This document shows positions 17,225 through 26,786 of a stretch of DNA of 64,000 bases, one piece after another (within the stretch, counting starts at the first letter, position 1; the number at the start of each line of letters is the position of its first letter). The notes below the pieces were generated by a model. It worked only from the letters and a program-made list of their open reading frames with translations, made no database searches and was not told the DNA's origin. Source of the stretch: Salinigranum rubrum. Its GTDB lineage: Archaea; Halobacteriota; Halobacteria; Halobacteriales; Haloferacaceae. A program made the position numbers and the translations under genes. The stretch covers positions 2,418,001 to 2,482,000 of the forward strand of contig NZ_CP026309.1 of assembly GCF_002906575.1 (NCBI RefSeq), given 5' to 3'.

Positions 17225-18190
17225 ATGTTCGTCGGCCACGCCGCCCTCGCGTTCGCGGTCGTCGCCGGACTCGCCGCCCGACGGGTCGAGCGCCGCCAGG
17301 CGCTCCTCGTCGGCCTCGTCGCGGCCGCGTTCGCGGCGATTCCCGACGTCGACATGCTCTACGCACCGGTCGGTCTCGTCGGCGCGCGACTCGACGCGCT
17401 CGCGATGGCCTCCGCGTTCTGGTCGACCTCCACGGTGGTCCACCGCGGCGTGACCCACTCGCTCGTCGTCGCGTTCCTCGTCGGCTGTGTCGCCCTCCTG
17501 TGGTTCGTCGGGACCCGGAGGAGACACTCGTCCCGCGGCACGGGTGCGCTCGTCGGAAGTCTCGGCCTCGGAACCGCGCTCGTCGTCGGCGTCGGACTCG
17601 ACACCGGCGCGCTCGGCGGGGCCGTCACCGCCCTGTTCGTCGCCAGCGCCGTGGGCGTGGCGTGGGCGACGGCGCGCCGGACAGACCTCGGCGTCCGTCC
17701 TGTCGCGGTCGCCGCCGCGTTCGGCCTCCTCTCACACCCCTTCGGCGACGTGTTCACCGGAACGCCGCCGGCGTTCCTCTACCCGTTCGACGTCGTACTC
17801 GTCTCGGAGCGCGTCACCCTCGCGGGCGACCCGACGCTTCACCTCCTCGCGGCGGGCGCGCTGGAACTGCTCACTATCTGGTTCGCCCTCTCCGTCCTCG
17901 TCGACGGCTCCGAACTGAGCGTCCGCGACCTGATCGCCCCGCGGGTCGCCGTCGCCGTCGGCTACGCCGTGAGCGTCTTCTTGATCCCGCCGCCGACGCT
18001 CGACCTCTCGTACCCGTTCGTCCTCAGCGTCGTCTCGGTCGGCGCCATCGGCGTCATTCCACACCTGCACCTCCGGAAGTCGCGTCGACGCCGGGTGTCC
18101 GTTCCCAGCCGAACCACGGCGTTCGTCACGGCGCTGGCGGCCGTGACCGTCGCGTGGGGGGCGTACGCGGTGGCCTACCTCGTCGTGTGA
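17225..18190 (+). CDS. Membrane-bound metal-dependent hydrolase (DUF457/YdjM family)
   Basis: A 321-residue multi-helix membrane protein. Its N-terminus MFVGHAALAFAVVAGLAA and the motifs AIPDVDML (about 39-46), STVVHRGVTHSL (about 70-81) and SHPFGDVF (about 173-180) supply the His/Asp metal ligands of the DUF457 (YdjM) family. Members are predicted membrane hydrolases; the substrate is unknown. A TATA-like GATTTAT at 17194-17200 lies about 28 bases upstream of the ATG. It is probably monocistronic, with 79 bases to the next gene. Confidence 0.85.
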   Translation: MFVGHAALAFAVVAGLAARRVERRQALLVGLVAAAFAAIPDVDMLYAPVGLVGARLDALAMASAFWSTSTVVHRGVTHSLVVAFLVGCVALLWFVGTRRRHSSRGTGALVGSLGLGTALVVGVGLDTGALGGAVTALFVASAVGVAWATARRTDLGVRPVAVAAAFGLLSHPFGDVFTGTPPAFLYPFDVVLVSERVTLAGDPTLHLLAAGALELLTIWFALSVLVDGSELSVRDLIAPRVAVAVGYAVSVFLIPPPTLDLSYPFVLSVVSVGAIGVIPHLHLRKSRRRRVSVPSRTTAFVTALAAVTVAWGAYAVAYLVV

Positions 18191-18269
18191 CTCGTCCGCA
18201 GTCGCGTTCGAGCGTCGCCGACCGTCCGTCGTCGAAAGGGGTTTGTCCCACTCCTCCCCTGTCGTACGT

Positions 18270-18908
18270 ATGTCGCGACCCAGTGGACTGCGGCCGGTCG
18301 TCGAGAGCGCGCGGCTGAACGCGGCGCTCGCGTGGGCGCTCGTCGTCCTGCTCGTCGCCGCCGTCGCCGTCAACGCCCTCCAGGGGCACGTCGTCTGGGC
18401 CGGCTTTACCGCCGTGCTCGTCGTGCTCGCGGTGATACCCGCCGTGCGCTACGGGAACCCGGCCGCGATGCTGCCGTGGGAGGTCCTGCTCCTGGCGTCG
18501 CTTCCAGTCGTGGGGCGGACGTTCATCGTCGGCCAGCGCGTCGGCGAGTTCACGCTCACCGGTCGGGTGACGACGTACCTGGCCGTCGCCGCCGTGGCGC
18601 TCGTCATCGCCGTCGAACTCGACGTGTTCACTCCCGTCCGAATGAACGAGGCGTTCGCGCTGCTGTTCGTCGTCGTCACGACGACGGCCGCCGCGGGCGT
18701 CTGGGCCGTCACGCAGTGGACGGCCGACCTCTTCCTCGGGACGTCGCTGCTCCTCGATGGGCGGCCGGAGGCGGTCATCGAGCGTGAACTCATGTGGGAC
18801 TTCGTCGCCGCGACGGTCGCCGGACTGTTCGCGGGGGTCCTCTTCGAGTACTACTTCCGCCGGCGAGAGCGCGTCCGTGCCCCCCTCGAAGAGGTGGTCG
18901 AGGGATGA
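18270..18908 (+). CDS. Haloarchaeal multi-pass membrane protein (unknown)
   Basis: A 212-residue protein with about six hydrophobic segments (for example LAWALVVLLVAAVAVNAL, TTYLAVAAVALVIAVEL, AFALLFVVVTTTAAAGVWAV) and a positively charged cytoplasmic C-terminus (YYFRRRERVRAPLEE). The family is not named. Its stop overlaps the next ATG (ATGA at 18905-18908), so both proteins are translationally coupled and probably work together in the membrane. I use the ATG at 18270 (MSRPSGLRP); a start at 18243 would add nine residues without support. Confidence 0.75.
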   Translation: MSRPSGLRPVVESARLNAALAWALVVLLVAAVAVNALQGHVVWAGFTAVLVVLAVIPAVRYGNPAAMLPWEVLLLASLPVVGRTFIVGQRVGEFTLTGRVTTYLAVAAVALVIAVELDVFTPVRMNEAFALLFVVVTTTAAAGVWAVTQWTADLFLGTSLLLDGRPEAVIERELMWDFVAATVAGLFAGVLFEYYFRRRERVRAPLEEVVEG

Positions 18909-19567
18909 GACTCCGCGACCGACTTCGCATCGGCGTGACGACCCAGCGCCGCCTCTCGCGGGCGATGCAGGTCGTCCTCGTCGGCCTGGTGTTCATCGGC
19001 CTCGACCGCGGGAACGTCGGTATCATCGCCAACAGCGCCATCGCGCTCGGGGTGACGTACCTGCCGGCGACGCTCGAACGCGACTACCACATCCCGATGG
19101 ACGCCGGCCTGACGCTGTGGATCACCACGGCGGTGTTCCTCCACGCGCTCGGCACCGTCGGCCTCCCGGGGTCGCAACTCAGCTTCTACCAGACGCTCTG
19201 GTGGTGGGACCACCTCACCCACGCGCTCTCGGCGTCGGTCGTCGCGGCGGCCGGCTACGCCACCGTCCGCGCCATCGACCTCCACACCGAACAGGTGTAC
19301 CTCCCCCCGAAGTTCACCTTCGTCTTCATCCTGCTTTTCGTCGTCGCCTTCGGCGTCCTCTGGGAGGTCATCGAGTTCGCCGTCGGCGGCCTCGCTTCCC
19401 TCGTCGGCGGGGACGCCGTCCTCACCCAGTACGGCCTCGGGGACACCCTCTTGGACCTCGTGTTCAACACGATCGGCGGCGTCCTCGTCGCCGTCTGGGG
19501 CACCGCGTACCTCGGCGACGTCGTCGGCGCGCTCGCCCGGCGTTTCGACGCCCGGACGTCCGAGTAG
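18905..19567 (+). CDS. Multi-pass membrane protein (DUF2238/YjdF-like)
   Basis: A 220-residue protein with about six helices. WWWDHLTHALSASVVAAAGYA followed by WEVIEFAVGGL resembles DUF2238 (YjdF) proteins, where the His and acidic residues within helices are conserved. The function is unknown. It overlaps the previous gene by four bases. A bacterial role for the family has not been settled, so I leave the product as a membrane protein. Confidence 0.7.
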   Translation: MRLRDRLRIGVTTQRRLSRAMQVVLVGLVFIGLDRGNVGIIANSAIALGVTYLPATLERDYHIPMDAGLTLWITTAVFLHALGTVGLPGSQLSFYQTLWWWDHLTHALSASVVAAAGYATVRAIDLHTEQVYLPPKFTFVFILLFVVAFGVLWEVIEFAVGGLASLVGGDAVLTQYGLGDTLLDLVFNTIGGVLVAVWGTAYLGDVVGALARRFDARTSE

Positions 19568-19637
19568 TCGTCTCGGTCCCGCGTCTCCGTCGACGGTCCG
19601 CGTGCGATTCGTTATCGTTGTAGAGAATGTAAGACTA

Positions 19638-19647
19638 ACGTATATAT
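19638..19647 (+). promoter_or_regulatory. TATA box of the pilin-like surface protein gene
   Basis: ACGTATATAT lies 31-40 bases before the ATG at 19678 in an AT-rich 60-base stretch, the strongest TATA element in the first 20 kb. Confidence 0.6.
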
Positions 19648-19677
19648 GCGCACGTACACCTCGGTACACTCGATTGT

Positions 19678-22436
19678 ATGTTCAGTGCGGATACGCGGGG
19701 GGCGACCGTCCAGGTGGGGGCGATTCTCCTCTTCGGGATGATAATCGTCTCGATGTCGTTTCACCAGTCGTTCGTCGTCCCACAGGAGAACCGGGCGGTC
19801 GAGTTCGAACACCAGACCGACGTCGAGAACGAACTGAAGCGGCTTCGGAACGCCGTTCTCAGTTCGGCGCTCACGGACACGGACCGGTCGACGGAGGTGA
19901 CGCTGGGGACGGCGTACCCACAGCGGACGATGTTCGTCAGCCCGCCGCCGGCGAGCGGACGCCTCCGGACGACGTCGCTCGGTCCGGTCGTCGTCGGCGG
20001 AGCGACCGCCGCGGGCGAGACCGGCGACTACTGGAACGGGACGAACCGCTCGTTCGTCACGAGCGACGTGGTCTACGAGCCGAGCTACACGGAACTGCAG
20101 AACCCCCCGACGACGCGGTACGAACACTCCGTGCTGTACGACAGCTACGGCGAGGACAACGCCGTCGCACAGACCGGTCAGGTGCTCGTCGACGGGACGC
20201 AGGTGACGGTGGTCGTGGTCAACGGCTCGTACCAGGCGGCGCAGACGAAGGCGACGTCGGTCGACCTCGACGTCGTGAGCGGCTCCACCCGGTCCGTCTC
20301 GGTGACCGACGGCGGCGACCCGGTCACGCTGACGATTCCGACCAACCTCCCGGAGGACGACTGGCGCGCGCTGCTCGAAGACGAACTGGACCTGGGCGCG
20401 CTGGCGCAGGAACTCGACACCGACTTCGAGGGCGGGTCGTTCGGCGCGTGGACCGAAAACGCCGCCGAGGCGGGCGTCGACGGCAGCCACGACGGCACGA
20501 CGGCTCCGGGTCCCGAGTCGGGCTACCTCGACTCGCACGGGACGGTCACCTCGCCGACGATGAACACGAGCGGGTCGGTCTCCATCGACGTCTCGTTCTG
20601 GTGGCAGATGGACGCCGACCGACCGCCCGAGTCGAGTCAGAACGAGGACCTCATCGTCGAGTACCGGGACGTGAGCGGCTCGTGGGTCGAGGTCGACCGC
20701 GTCGACTCGGCGAATCCGAGCGTGACCCCGGAACCGAGGGAACGCGGAGCTTCACCATCACGGACCCCGACGCGATGCACGAGGACTTCCGCTTCCGCTT
20801 CCGACAGGAGGGGTCGTCGAGCGAGGACCGCTGGCACTTCGACAACGTCGACATCACCTCCGACACCGGCTCGGGTGACAACGACGCGTACATCGCCGGC
20901 TTCTCGTACAACGCCACGCCGGACCCGAACCGCCTGACGCTCACGTTCGAGCGCAACGCCCAGTACCAGCTCCGGATGGCGAAGCTGGGTGTCGGCAGCG
21001 ACGTCGACACGTCCGACGCGGCGGCGCACTACATCGTCGACGTGCGGGGGAGCGCAACCGGCGTCGCGACCGACGGGCGTCGGAAGCTCGTCGCGGAGGT
21101 CCGCGACCGGTACAACAACCCCGTTCCGGGTGTGACGGTGAACGTGACCGGCGTCCCCGCCAGCCGGCTCAGCGCCACCACCGTGACGACGGACGTCGAC
21201 GGACGCGCCGCGGTCACCTACACCGCGCCCGACGCCACGACGGCGGAGACCGTCACGATGGAGTTCGACGGCGGCACGACCGACCGACAGCGCGCGACGT
21301 TCGACCTGTACGTCGGTGGCGGCGGCGGCGGTGGCGGCAGCGGCGGGCTGGCGTGGACCACGGCGGCCGACTGGGACGCCCGCTCGGACGAGCGCGGCGT
21401 GGTGCATGAGTCACAGACCGACACGGACTGGCCCGGCGGCGGCGCCATCGAACTCGGCTACCAGTCGGACGACGAGAGCGGCGACTCGCTCGTGAGCTAC
21501 TGGCCGCTCGACGAGGACTCGGGAACGACGGGCTCGACCGTGACGGACGTCGCCGGCCCTCACGACGGGACGCTCGTCGGCGCGAACGGCGGGGACGACG
21601 GCGTCTTCGGTCGCACCGCGTACGACTTCGCGCGCCCCAACGACGAGTACGTCGACCTCGGCGACGTCGACGCCGGCGACGACACCGACCGCCTCACGAT
21701 TTCGGCGTGGTTCAACGCCGAGTCGTTCAGCGACCACGACCCGCGAATCGTCTCGAAGGCCCACGGGGAGTCCGCGGGGGACCACATCTGGATGATGAGC
21801 GAGGACGGCAACGAGTTGCGCGTCCGACTCCGGACCGACGGGAGCACCCAGACCCACTACGGGCCGAGCATCTCGACGGGAACGTGGACTCACGGCGTGA
21901 TGACGTACGACGGCTCGCAGGTGTGTGTCTACGTCGACGCCGGGACGCCCGACTGTTTCGCCCAGAGCGGGTCGATTCCGGCGTCGGACGACCCGACGTA
22001 CCTCGGCGCGAGCACGGGTGACTCGGGCGGGGTAGACCGCTTCTGGGACGGCCAGATAGACGAAGTGCGCATCTACGACCGTGCGCTCTCCGAGTCGGAG
22101 GTGCAGACCCTCCACGACGCGTCGACGAGCGGGTACCTCGTGACGGACTGGCGGAACGAGTCCAGCGCGATGGACGTGAGCGCGATGGAACTGTCGAGCG
22201 TCGGCGCGTCGGTCCCGTCCGGGACCTCCGTGACGGTGTACGTCCAGAGCGACACCGATGGCGACGGCTCCGTCGACGAGACGAGCAACGCCATCACGGT
22301 CGACGGGTCGACGGGGTCGTACGCGGTCGAGGGGCTCTCGACCGACACGGACACGTTCCGGCTTCGGGTCGAACTCGCCTCGTCGGGGCCGACCGAGAGC
22401 CCGACGTTCTCCGGCGCGGAACTCAGCTCCACGTAG
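19678..22436 (+). CDS. Pilin-like surface protein with Ig-like and LamG domains, frameshifted
   Basis: A conceptual product of about 919 residues. The N-terminus RGATVQVGAILLFGMIIVSM with FVVPQENRAVEF is the hallmark of a large haloarchaeal class of pilin-like exported proteins. Residues about 240-400 form a beta-rich domain. The frame breaks near 20730-20745 (after VTPE); the plus-one frame resumes at GTRSFTITDPDAMHEDF. Then follow an Ig-like Big_1-type domain (KLVAEVRDRYNNPVPGVTV), a Gly linker of eight residues, a LamG/concanavalin-type lectin fold (VSYWPLDEDSG to IDEVRIYDRALSESEVQ), and a final beta domain ending at TAG. The span is one base short of a multiple of three, so one lost base would explain the break. 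Its role is probably adhesion or sugar binding at the cell surface. Confidence 0.75.
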
Positions 22437-22493
22437 GGAGAGCTTTCGGCTGCGGCGTGTGATTTTTTGTCCCCCTGACCCGAACGTGTCACC

Positions 22494-22700
22494 ATGGTCT
22501 ACAAGAAGATCACGCTCATCGGCCGCAGTTCGGAGAGCTTCGACGCCGCCGTCGACGACGCCATCGACCGGGCGAACGACACACTCGACAACGTCCACTG
22601 GGTCGAGGTCGACGAACTCGGCGTCGAAATCGCCTCCGTCGACGACCGGGAGTACCAGGCCGAGGTGACCGTCGCCTTCGAACTCGAGAACGACGAGTAA
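22494..22700 (+). CDS. Dodecin (riboflavin-binding flavoprotein)
   Basis: A 68-residue dodecin, which forms a hollow 12-mer that stores riboflavin in haloarchaea. [20 protein letters not shown] is the family start. Trp36 (VHWVEV) and Gln55 (EYQAEV) are at the exact positions that stack on and hydrogen-bond flavin in the Halobacterium protein. GATTTTTTG at about 22461-22469 may act both as the T-rich terminator of the preceding gene and as a TATA-like element for this one. Confidence 0.95.
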   Translation: MVYKKITLIGRSSESFDAAVDDAIDRANDTLDNVHWVEVDELGVEIASVDDREYQAEVTVAFELENDE

Positions 22701-22759
22701 CGAGTAGACCCAGACCGAGAGCGCGACCTTTTATTTTCGGACGCTCCTCCGACAGAGCG

Positions 22760-24093
22760 ATGGCTCGGCTGCTGCAGTACTCCGACGTCGAGAACGTCTA
22801 CGACGACCCGGTCCGCGCCGGCCGCCTCGCCGGTCGCCTCCGCGAACTGTCGGGGCCGGACGCCCTCGTCGTCGGGACGGGTGACAACACCGCCCCGGGC
22901 GTCGTCGCGCTCGCGGCGCGGGGTCGGCAGGCGCTCGATCTCTTCGACGCGGTCGACACCGGCTTCGAGACGTTCGGCAACCACGACTTCGACTTCGGCC
23001 CCCGGGCGACGCTCGACGTCGTCTCCGATTCGAACGTAGCGTGGGTGAGTGCCAACGTCCACTCCGACGGCGACCGGTTCGGACGCGGTGACGGCGTCGT
23101 CCCCCACGCCGTCGCGCGGATCGACGGCGAGCGCGTCGGTCTCGTCGGCGTCACGGACCCCGCAACCGGTTCGCTCAACCCGATGGCCGCCGACGTGACG
23201 TTCACCGACCCCGTCGAGGCGGTGCGGGAAGCGGTCGATTCGCTCGGGAGCGTCGACCACGTCGTCGCCCTCTCGCACCTCGGTGCGGGCGACGACGCGC
23301 TCGCCGCTCTCGATGGCATCGACGCCGTTCTCGGCGGGCACGTCCACAGCCGCCGGAACGAGGTGGTGAAGGGGACGCGCTGCACCCGACCCGGGGTCAA
23401 CGGGGCGGCCGTGTGCGAGGTCGACCTCGCCACGGGGGAGGCGACGCTGCACGAGACCACATCCGCGGACCCGTACGAACCGCTCGTCGAGTCGCTCGAG
23501 CGCCGCGTCGTCGCGGCCGGCTTCGACGAGGTGCTCGCCCGCGTCGACGAACCGCTCCACCGGGACCACGGGACGGTGTTCGGCGGGGAGTGTCGCGTCG
23601 GCAACCTCGTCGCAGACGCGTACCGCTGGGCCACCGAGTCGGACGTGGGGCTCCAGAACAGCGGCGGCATCCGCGAGGGGCCGCCCCTCTCGGGACGGGT
23701 CACCACCGGCGACCTCGTGAGCCTCGTCCCCTTCGAGGAGCAGGTCGTCACGGCCGAGGTGACGGGGAGGGAACTCGAAGCGATTCTCCGCGAGTCGGCC
23801 GGGGAGAACCTCGCGTTCGGCGACCCCGACTGGTGGCACGGCCACGTCAGCGGCGTCTCGATGACGGTTTCGGGAGAAGGGGTGACGGACGTCCTCGTCG
23901 GGGGCGAACCGCTCGACCCGGCGGCGACGTACACGGTGGGCACCTCGGACTACCTCCTGCACACCGACCACGAGTTCCCCACGCTCGACCAGCACCATCG
24001 CGCGGGGAGGTCGGCATCCAGTACGAGGTGCTCTGGGCGTACGCGCGGGCGGAGGGGCTCGACGCGCGGGTCGATGGACGAATCCGGAAATGA
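22760..24093 (+). CDS. Metallophosphatase / 5'-nucleotidase family, frameshifted near the 3' end
   Basis: The N-terminal calcineurin-like domain (about 1-210) has the metal motifs GTGDN (38-42), GNHDFD (about 73-78), ALSHLG and GGHVHS. The C-terminal 5'-nucleotidase domain has LVADAY and LQNSGGIREG. The entry strand reads YSDVENVYDD, not the usual DxH, as is common in haloarchaeal members. After FPTLDQHHRA the frame shifts at the G run near 24002-24006 and resumes as RGEVGIQYEVLWAYARAEG to a stop at 24091-24093; the span is one base short of a multiple of three. It should hydrolyse nucleotides or related phosphoesters. TTTTATTTT about 28 bases upstream is its TATA box. Confidence 0.8.
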
Positions 24094-24138
24094 GCCGCAA
24101 CAGAAACGTTCAGGCCGCCGGAGCGTTTTCCCCCGCGT

Positions 24139-24543
24139 ATGACGCGCGTCGTGGTTCCCGTCAGGTACCCCCTGTCGGAGCCCTCCGAAGCGACACTGCG
24201 AGAGGCCGTTCGAATCGCCCGCGAGAGCGACGCCGACATCACCGTCCTCCACGTCGACCTCTACCAGGACTCCCGAGGGGTGACCCGCGCGGACCTCAAG
24301 CGGGCGGCCGAGCGCGCCGTCGGCCAGATCGACCGCGCCCGGTACGTCGTCCGTCGGGGCTTTCTCGTCGAGGAGACTATCCTCGAAGAGGTCGCCGCCG
24401 AGTCGGCCGACGTCGTCGTCATCGGCACCCAGCAGGCCTCCCGGTGGCGGACGATGGTCAAGCGCTTCCTCGACGACCCCGACATCGAGACCTTTCTCGA
24501 GGAGAAACTCGACTGCCAAGTCGTCACCGTCCGCGCCGACTAG
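24139..24543 (+). CDS. Universal stress protein family, no ATP-binding loop
   Basis: A 134-residue Usp-fold protein beginning MTRVVVPVRYPLSEPSEATL with the core strand VVVIGTQQASRW. Where ATP-binding members have Gx2Gx9G(S/T), this one has GTQQASRWRTMVKRFLDDPD, so it probably does not bind ATP. This is a common haloarchaeal variant of unknown role. It lies 45 bases after the nucleotidase gene on the same strand. Confidence 0.8.
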   Translation: MTRVVVPVRYPLSEPSEATLREAVRIARESDADITVLHVDLYQDSRGVTRADLKRAAERAVGQIDRARYVVRRGFLVEETILEEVAAESADVVVIGTQQASRWRTMVKRFLDDPDIETFLEEKLDCQVVTVRAD

Positions 24544-24549
24544 GGCTTC

Positions 24550-25560
24550 TCACTCGCGGTCCGGCCGCGAGACGGACTGTCGACCGACGGCGTCCCCGCG
24601 TCGGTGCGCGCCGTCGCCCCGGCCGTTCCGCCCGGTGCCGTTCCCCAGTTCGACCTGTGCGACGCCGCTCGTCTCGTCGAACACGAGGTGCTGGTGCGGG
24701 TAGGCCATCTCGACGCCGTCGCCGTCCTCGGCGAGGCTCTGACCGAGGTTCGTCAGCACCTCCGACCGGACGGTCCCGAGTTTGTACGGCTTCTTCGCCC
24801 AGTACCGCAGCGTGATACTGATGCCGTGGTCGGCGTACTGGTCGATGTACGCCCGCGGCGCGGCGGGGTAGCGGGCGCTCCCGATGCGGATGTCCGGCCC
24901 CCCTTCGACGACCATGTCGCTCCGGCGGCCGGCGTCTTCGAGCAGTCGGCGCGCCTTGTCTATGTCAGACTCGTAGGTCACGAGCACGCTGAGTTGGATC
25001 CGCGTCCGCTCGTCCTCCGCGGAGTAGTTGATGACGTCGCGGTCCCTGATCGTCGAGTTCGGGATGACGAGGAAGGTGTTGTCGAGGGTGAACATCTTCG
25101 TGTAGCGGAGGGTAATCTCGTCGATGAACCCGCGCTGACCGGTGTCGAGTTCGATCATGTCACCGACCTCGTACGGCTGGTCCGCGAGGAGGAACAGCCC
25201 GTTGATGAGGCTCCCGAGGATGGGCGCGAGGACGATACCCAGGACGGCCGAGAACACCGTCACCGAGAGGACGATGTTGCCCAGTTCGATGCCGACGACG
25301 TTGAGCCCGAACGCCCCCGCCAGCAGAATAGTGAGCACGCGGATGGATTTGAGGAGCGTCTGGGCCACGCTCTGCCGCTTGAACCGGTGGGCGATGGGCC
25401 GACCGAGGAGGCGGACGACGTACTTCGAGACGTACGCTCCGAGGCCGAGGACGATGACGACGACGATGAGCCGCCACCCGGGAAACTGCACCCACTCCGG
25501 CAGGACGTCCGCGAGCGTCGGCTCGTCCACCGCCTGGAGCACCACGGCGAGGGGGTCCAT
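24550..25560 (-). CDS. Mechanosensitive ion channel, MscS family
   Basis: A 336-residue MscS-type channel that releases solutes on hypo-osmotic shock. It has two or three N-terminal helices (RLIVVVIVLGLGAYVSKYVV, VLTILLAGAFGLNVVG), the pore-lining helix (SAVLGIVLAPILGSLINGLF), and the beta domain GDMIELDTGQRGFIDEITLR with VIPNSTI. A C-terminal alpha/beta domain and a Gly/Arg-rich tail follow. It is a minus-strand gene with a T-rich TATA-like element (about 25580-25587) just upstream. It converges with the Usp gene, six bases between their stops. Confidence 0.93.
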   Translation of the reverse strand: MDPLAVVLQAVDEPTLADVLPEWVQFPGWRLIVVVIVLGLGAYVSKYVVRLLGRPIAHRFKRQSVAQTLLKSIRVLTILLAGAFGLNVVGIELGNIVLSVTVFSAVLGIVLAPILGSLINGLFLLADQPYEVGDMIELDTGQRGFIDEITLRYTKMFTLDNTFLVIPNSTIRDRDVINYSAEDERTRIQLSVLVTYESDIDKARRLLEDAGRRSDMVVEGGPDIRIGSARYPAAPRAYIDQYADHGISITLRYWAKKPYKLGTVRSEVLTNLGQSLAEDGDGVEMAYPHQHLVFDETSGVAQVELGNGTGRNGRGDGAHRRGDAVGRQSVSRPDRE

Positions 25561-25952
25561 GAGGAACGCTCGGCGTATCTACAAAAAAGGGTTGTCCTCC
25601 CTCACCATGCGGCCGGTGGCGTTCGGTGTGTGGACAGACGGCTCGTGTGTGGTCCGTGCAGTGCCGTGAGCGTGCCAGTGAGCACGGAGACTCGCATGTA
25701 CGGGCGTGGTGAGACCGCAGCCACACCCTCCCCCGGCCGGTTCCTTCGGTCGCTCCGTCCGCGGGACTGGCGAGACCGACCTGAGTCGCCCGTGTGGCCA
25801 GCGGGGCGCGCCGTGTCCGTGTGTCGTGCGGTGTTCGCGCTCCCGCTCCGACCGCCGGCGGTTCACGCGGTCCCCGAGACGCACACGGACCCACACCGTA
25901 CGCGTGGCGTCGGGCCGAACAGCTAAACGGCGGCTCTTCGAACATCGCGGTC
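25561..25952. other. Intergenic gap holding a GC-rich dispersed repeat
   Basis: Apart from promoter sequence at both ends, bases 25690-25870 belong to a repeat family: ACGGGCGTGGTGAGACCGCA (from 25700) matches 51019-51043 closely, and CCACACCCTCCCC (25721-25733) recurs at 27972-27984. No gene is supported. Confidence 0.5.
25700..25733 (+). repeat. GC-rich intergenic repeat, copy A
   Basis: ACGGGCG(T/C)GGTGA(G/A)ACCGCAGCC here and at 51019, followed by CCACACCCTCCCC shared with copy B at 27972. Alignment was by eye; the full element is longer and variable. Confidence 0.5.
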
Positions 25953-26693
25953 ATGTCCGCCGACGCACCCTCCGCGCCCGACTTCTCCGTCACGCACGCC
26001 GACGAACCGAGCAGCCTCCTCGTCGTGGGGTTCTCGGCGTTCGGCCTCGCCGGCCTCACCGCCGTGGACTTCCTCGTCGACCACCTCGACCTCGAACAGC
26101 AGGGCCACGTCACCGCCGAGGGGCTCCCGGTCATCACCCCGTTCACCGACGGCCGCCCCCGTCACCCCGTGCGCATCTACTCGCGTGACGACCTCGATAT
26201 CACCGTCCTCGTCGCGGAACTGTTCGTTCCGACCGCCGTGGGCGGGCCGTTCGCCGACGCCGTCCTCGACTGGACGGAGGGGAGCAGCGTCGAGGAGGTG
26301 GTGGTGCTCGCGGGCGTCCCCGTCCCGCACGGCCCCGACGCCCACCGGACGTTCTACGTCGCGACCGACGACTACCGCGAGCGTCGGCTGGCGGGGGAAG
26401 ACGTCCCGCCCATGGGGACGGGCTTCCTCGACGGCGTCAACGCGGCGCTGATGGTGCGCGGCCTCGACTCGCCACTGGGAGTCTGCCTGTACGTCACACC
26501 CGTCCACGCGCAGGCGCCCGACGTCGACGCGGCCATCCGACTCGTCGACACCGTCGGGGACGTCTACGACCTCGGCATCGATTCGAGCCCGCTCACGTCG
26601 TTCGCCGAGCGGGTGCGCCAGTACTACGCGGACCTCGCCGCGCGGATGGACACACAGGAGGCGGACGTTCCCGAGGACCGGATGTACATGTGA
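25953..26693 (+). CDS. PAC2-family protein (proteasome-assembly-chaperone-like)
   Basis: A 246-residue protein of the archaeal PAC2 / COG2047 family. Typical elements are LLVVGFSAFGLAGLTAVDFL (N-terminal strand-loop-helix), VLVAELFVPTAVGGPFADAV, VVVLAGVPVPHG, and LVDTVGDVYDLGIDSSPL with ERVRQYYADLA near the C-terminus. Eukaryotic PAC2 helps assemble the 20S proteasome; the archaeal role is not firmly known. The ATG at 25953 gives the normal N-terminus. Confidence 0.85.
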   Translation: MSADAPSAPDFSVTHADEPSSLLVVGFSAFGLAGLTAVDFLVDHLDLEQQGHVTAEGLPVITPFTDGRPRHPVRIYSRDDLDITVLVAELFVPTAVGGPFADAVLDWTEGSSVEEVVVLAGVPVPHGPDAHRTFYVATDDYRERRLAGEDVPPMGTGFLDGVNAALMVRGLDSPLGVCLYVTPVHAQAPDVDAAIRLVDTVGDVYDLGIDSSPLTSFAERVRQYYADLAARMDTQEADVPEDRMYM

Positions 26694-26747
26694 GCGGGCC
26701 AACCGTGGTTCGAGAACGGGTTTTCGTAACGTCGTGCTACTCGAATT

Positions 26748-26757
26748 ATAATAAATC
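26748..26757 (+). promoter_or_regulatory. TATA box of trmB-like gene
   Basis: TATAATAAAT lies about 30-39 bases before the ATG at 26787, in the only AT-rich patch of this gap. No TACT-N7/8-GAGTA site is visible here, so self-regulation by TrmB is not supported. Confidence 0.55.
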
Positions 26758-26786
26758 CTTTAGGGCCCACGTCCGACGGGCACAGT

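Noticed and set aside
22461-22469. T-run as a certain transcription terminator
   Set aside because: It lies about 28 bases before the dodecin start and could equally serve as that gene's TATA element, so I did not list it as a terminator.
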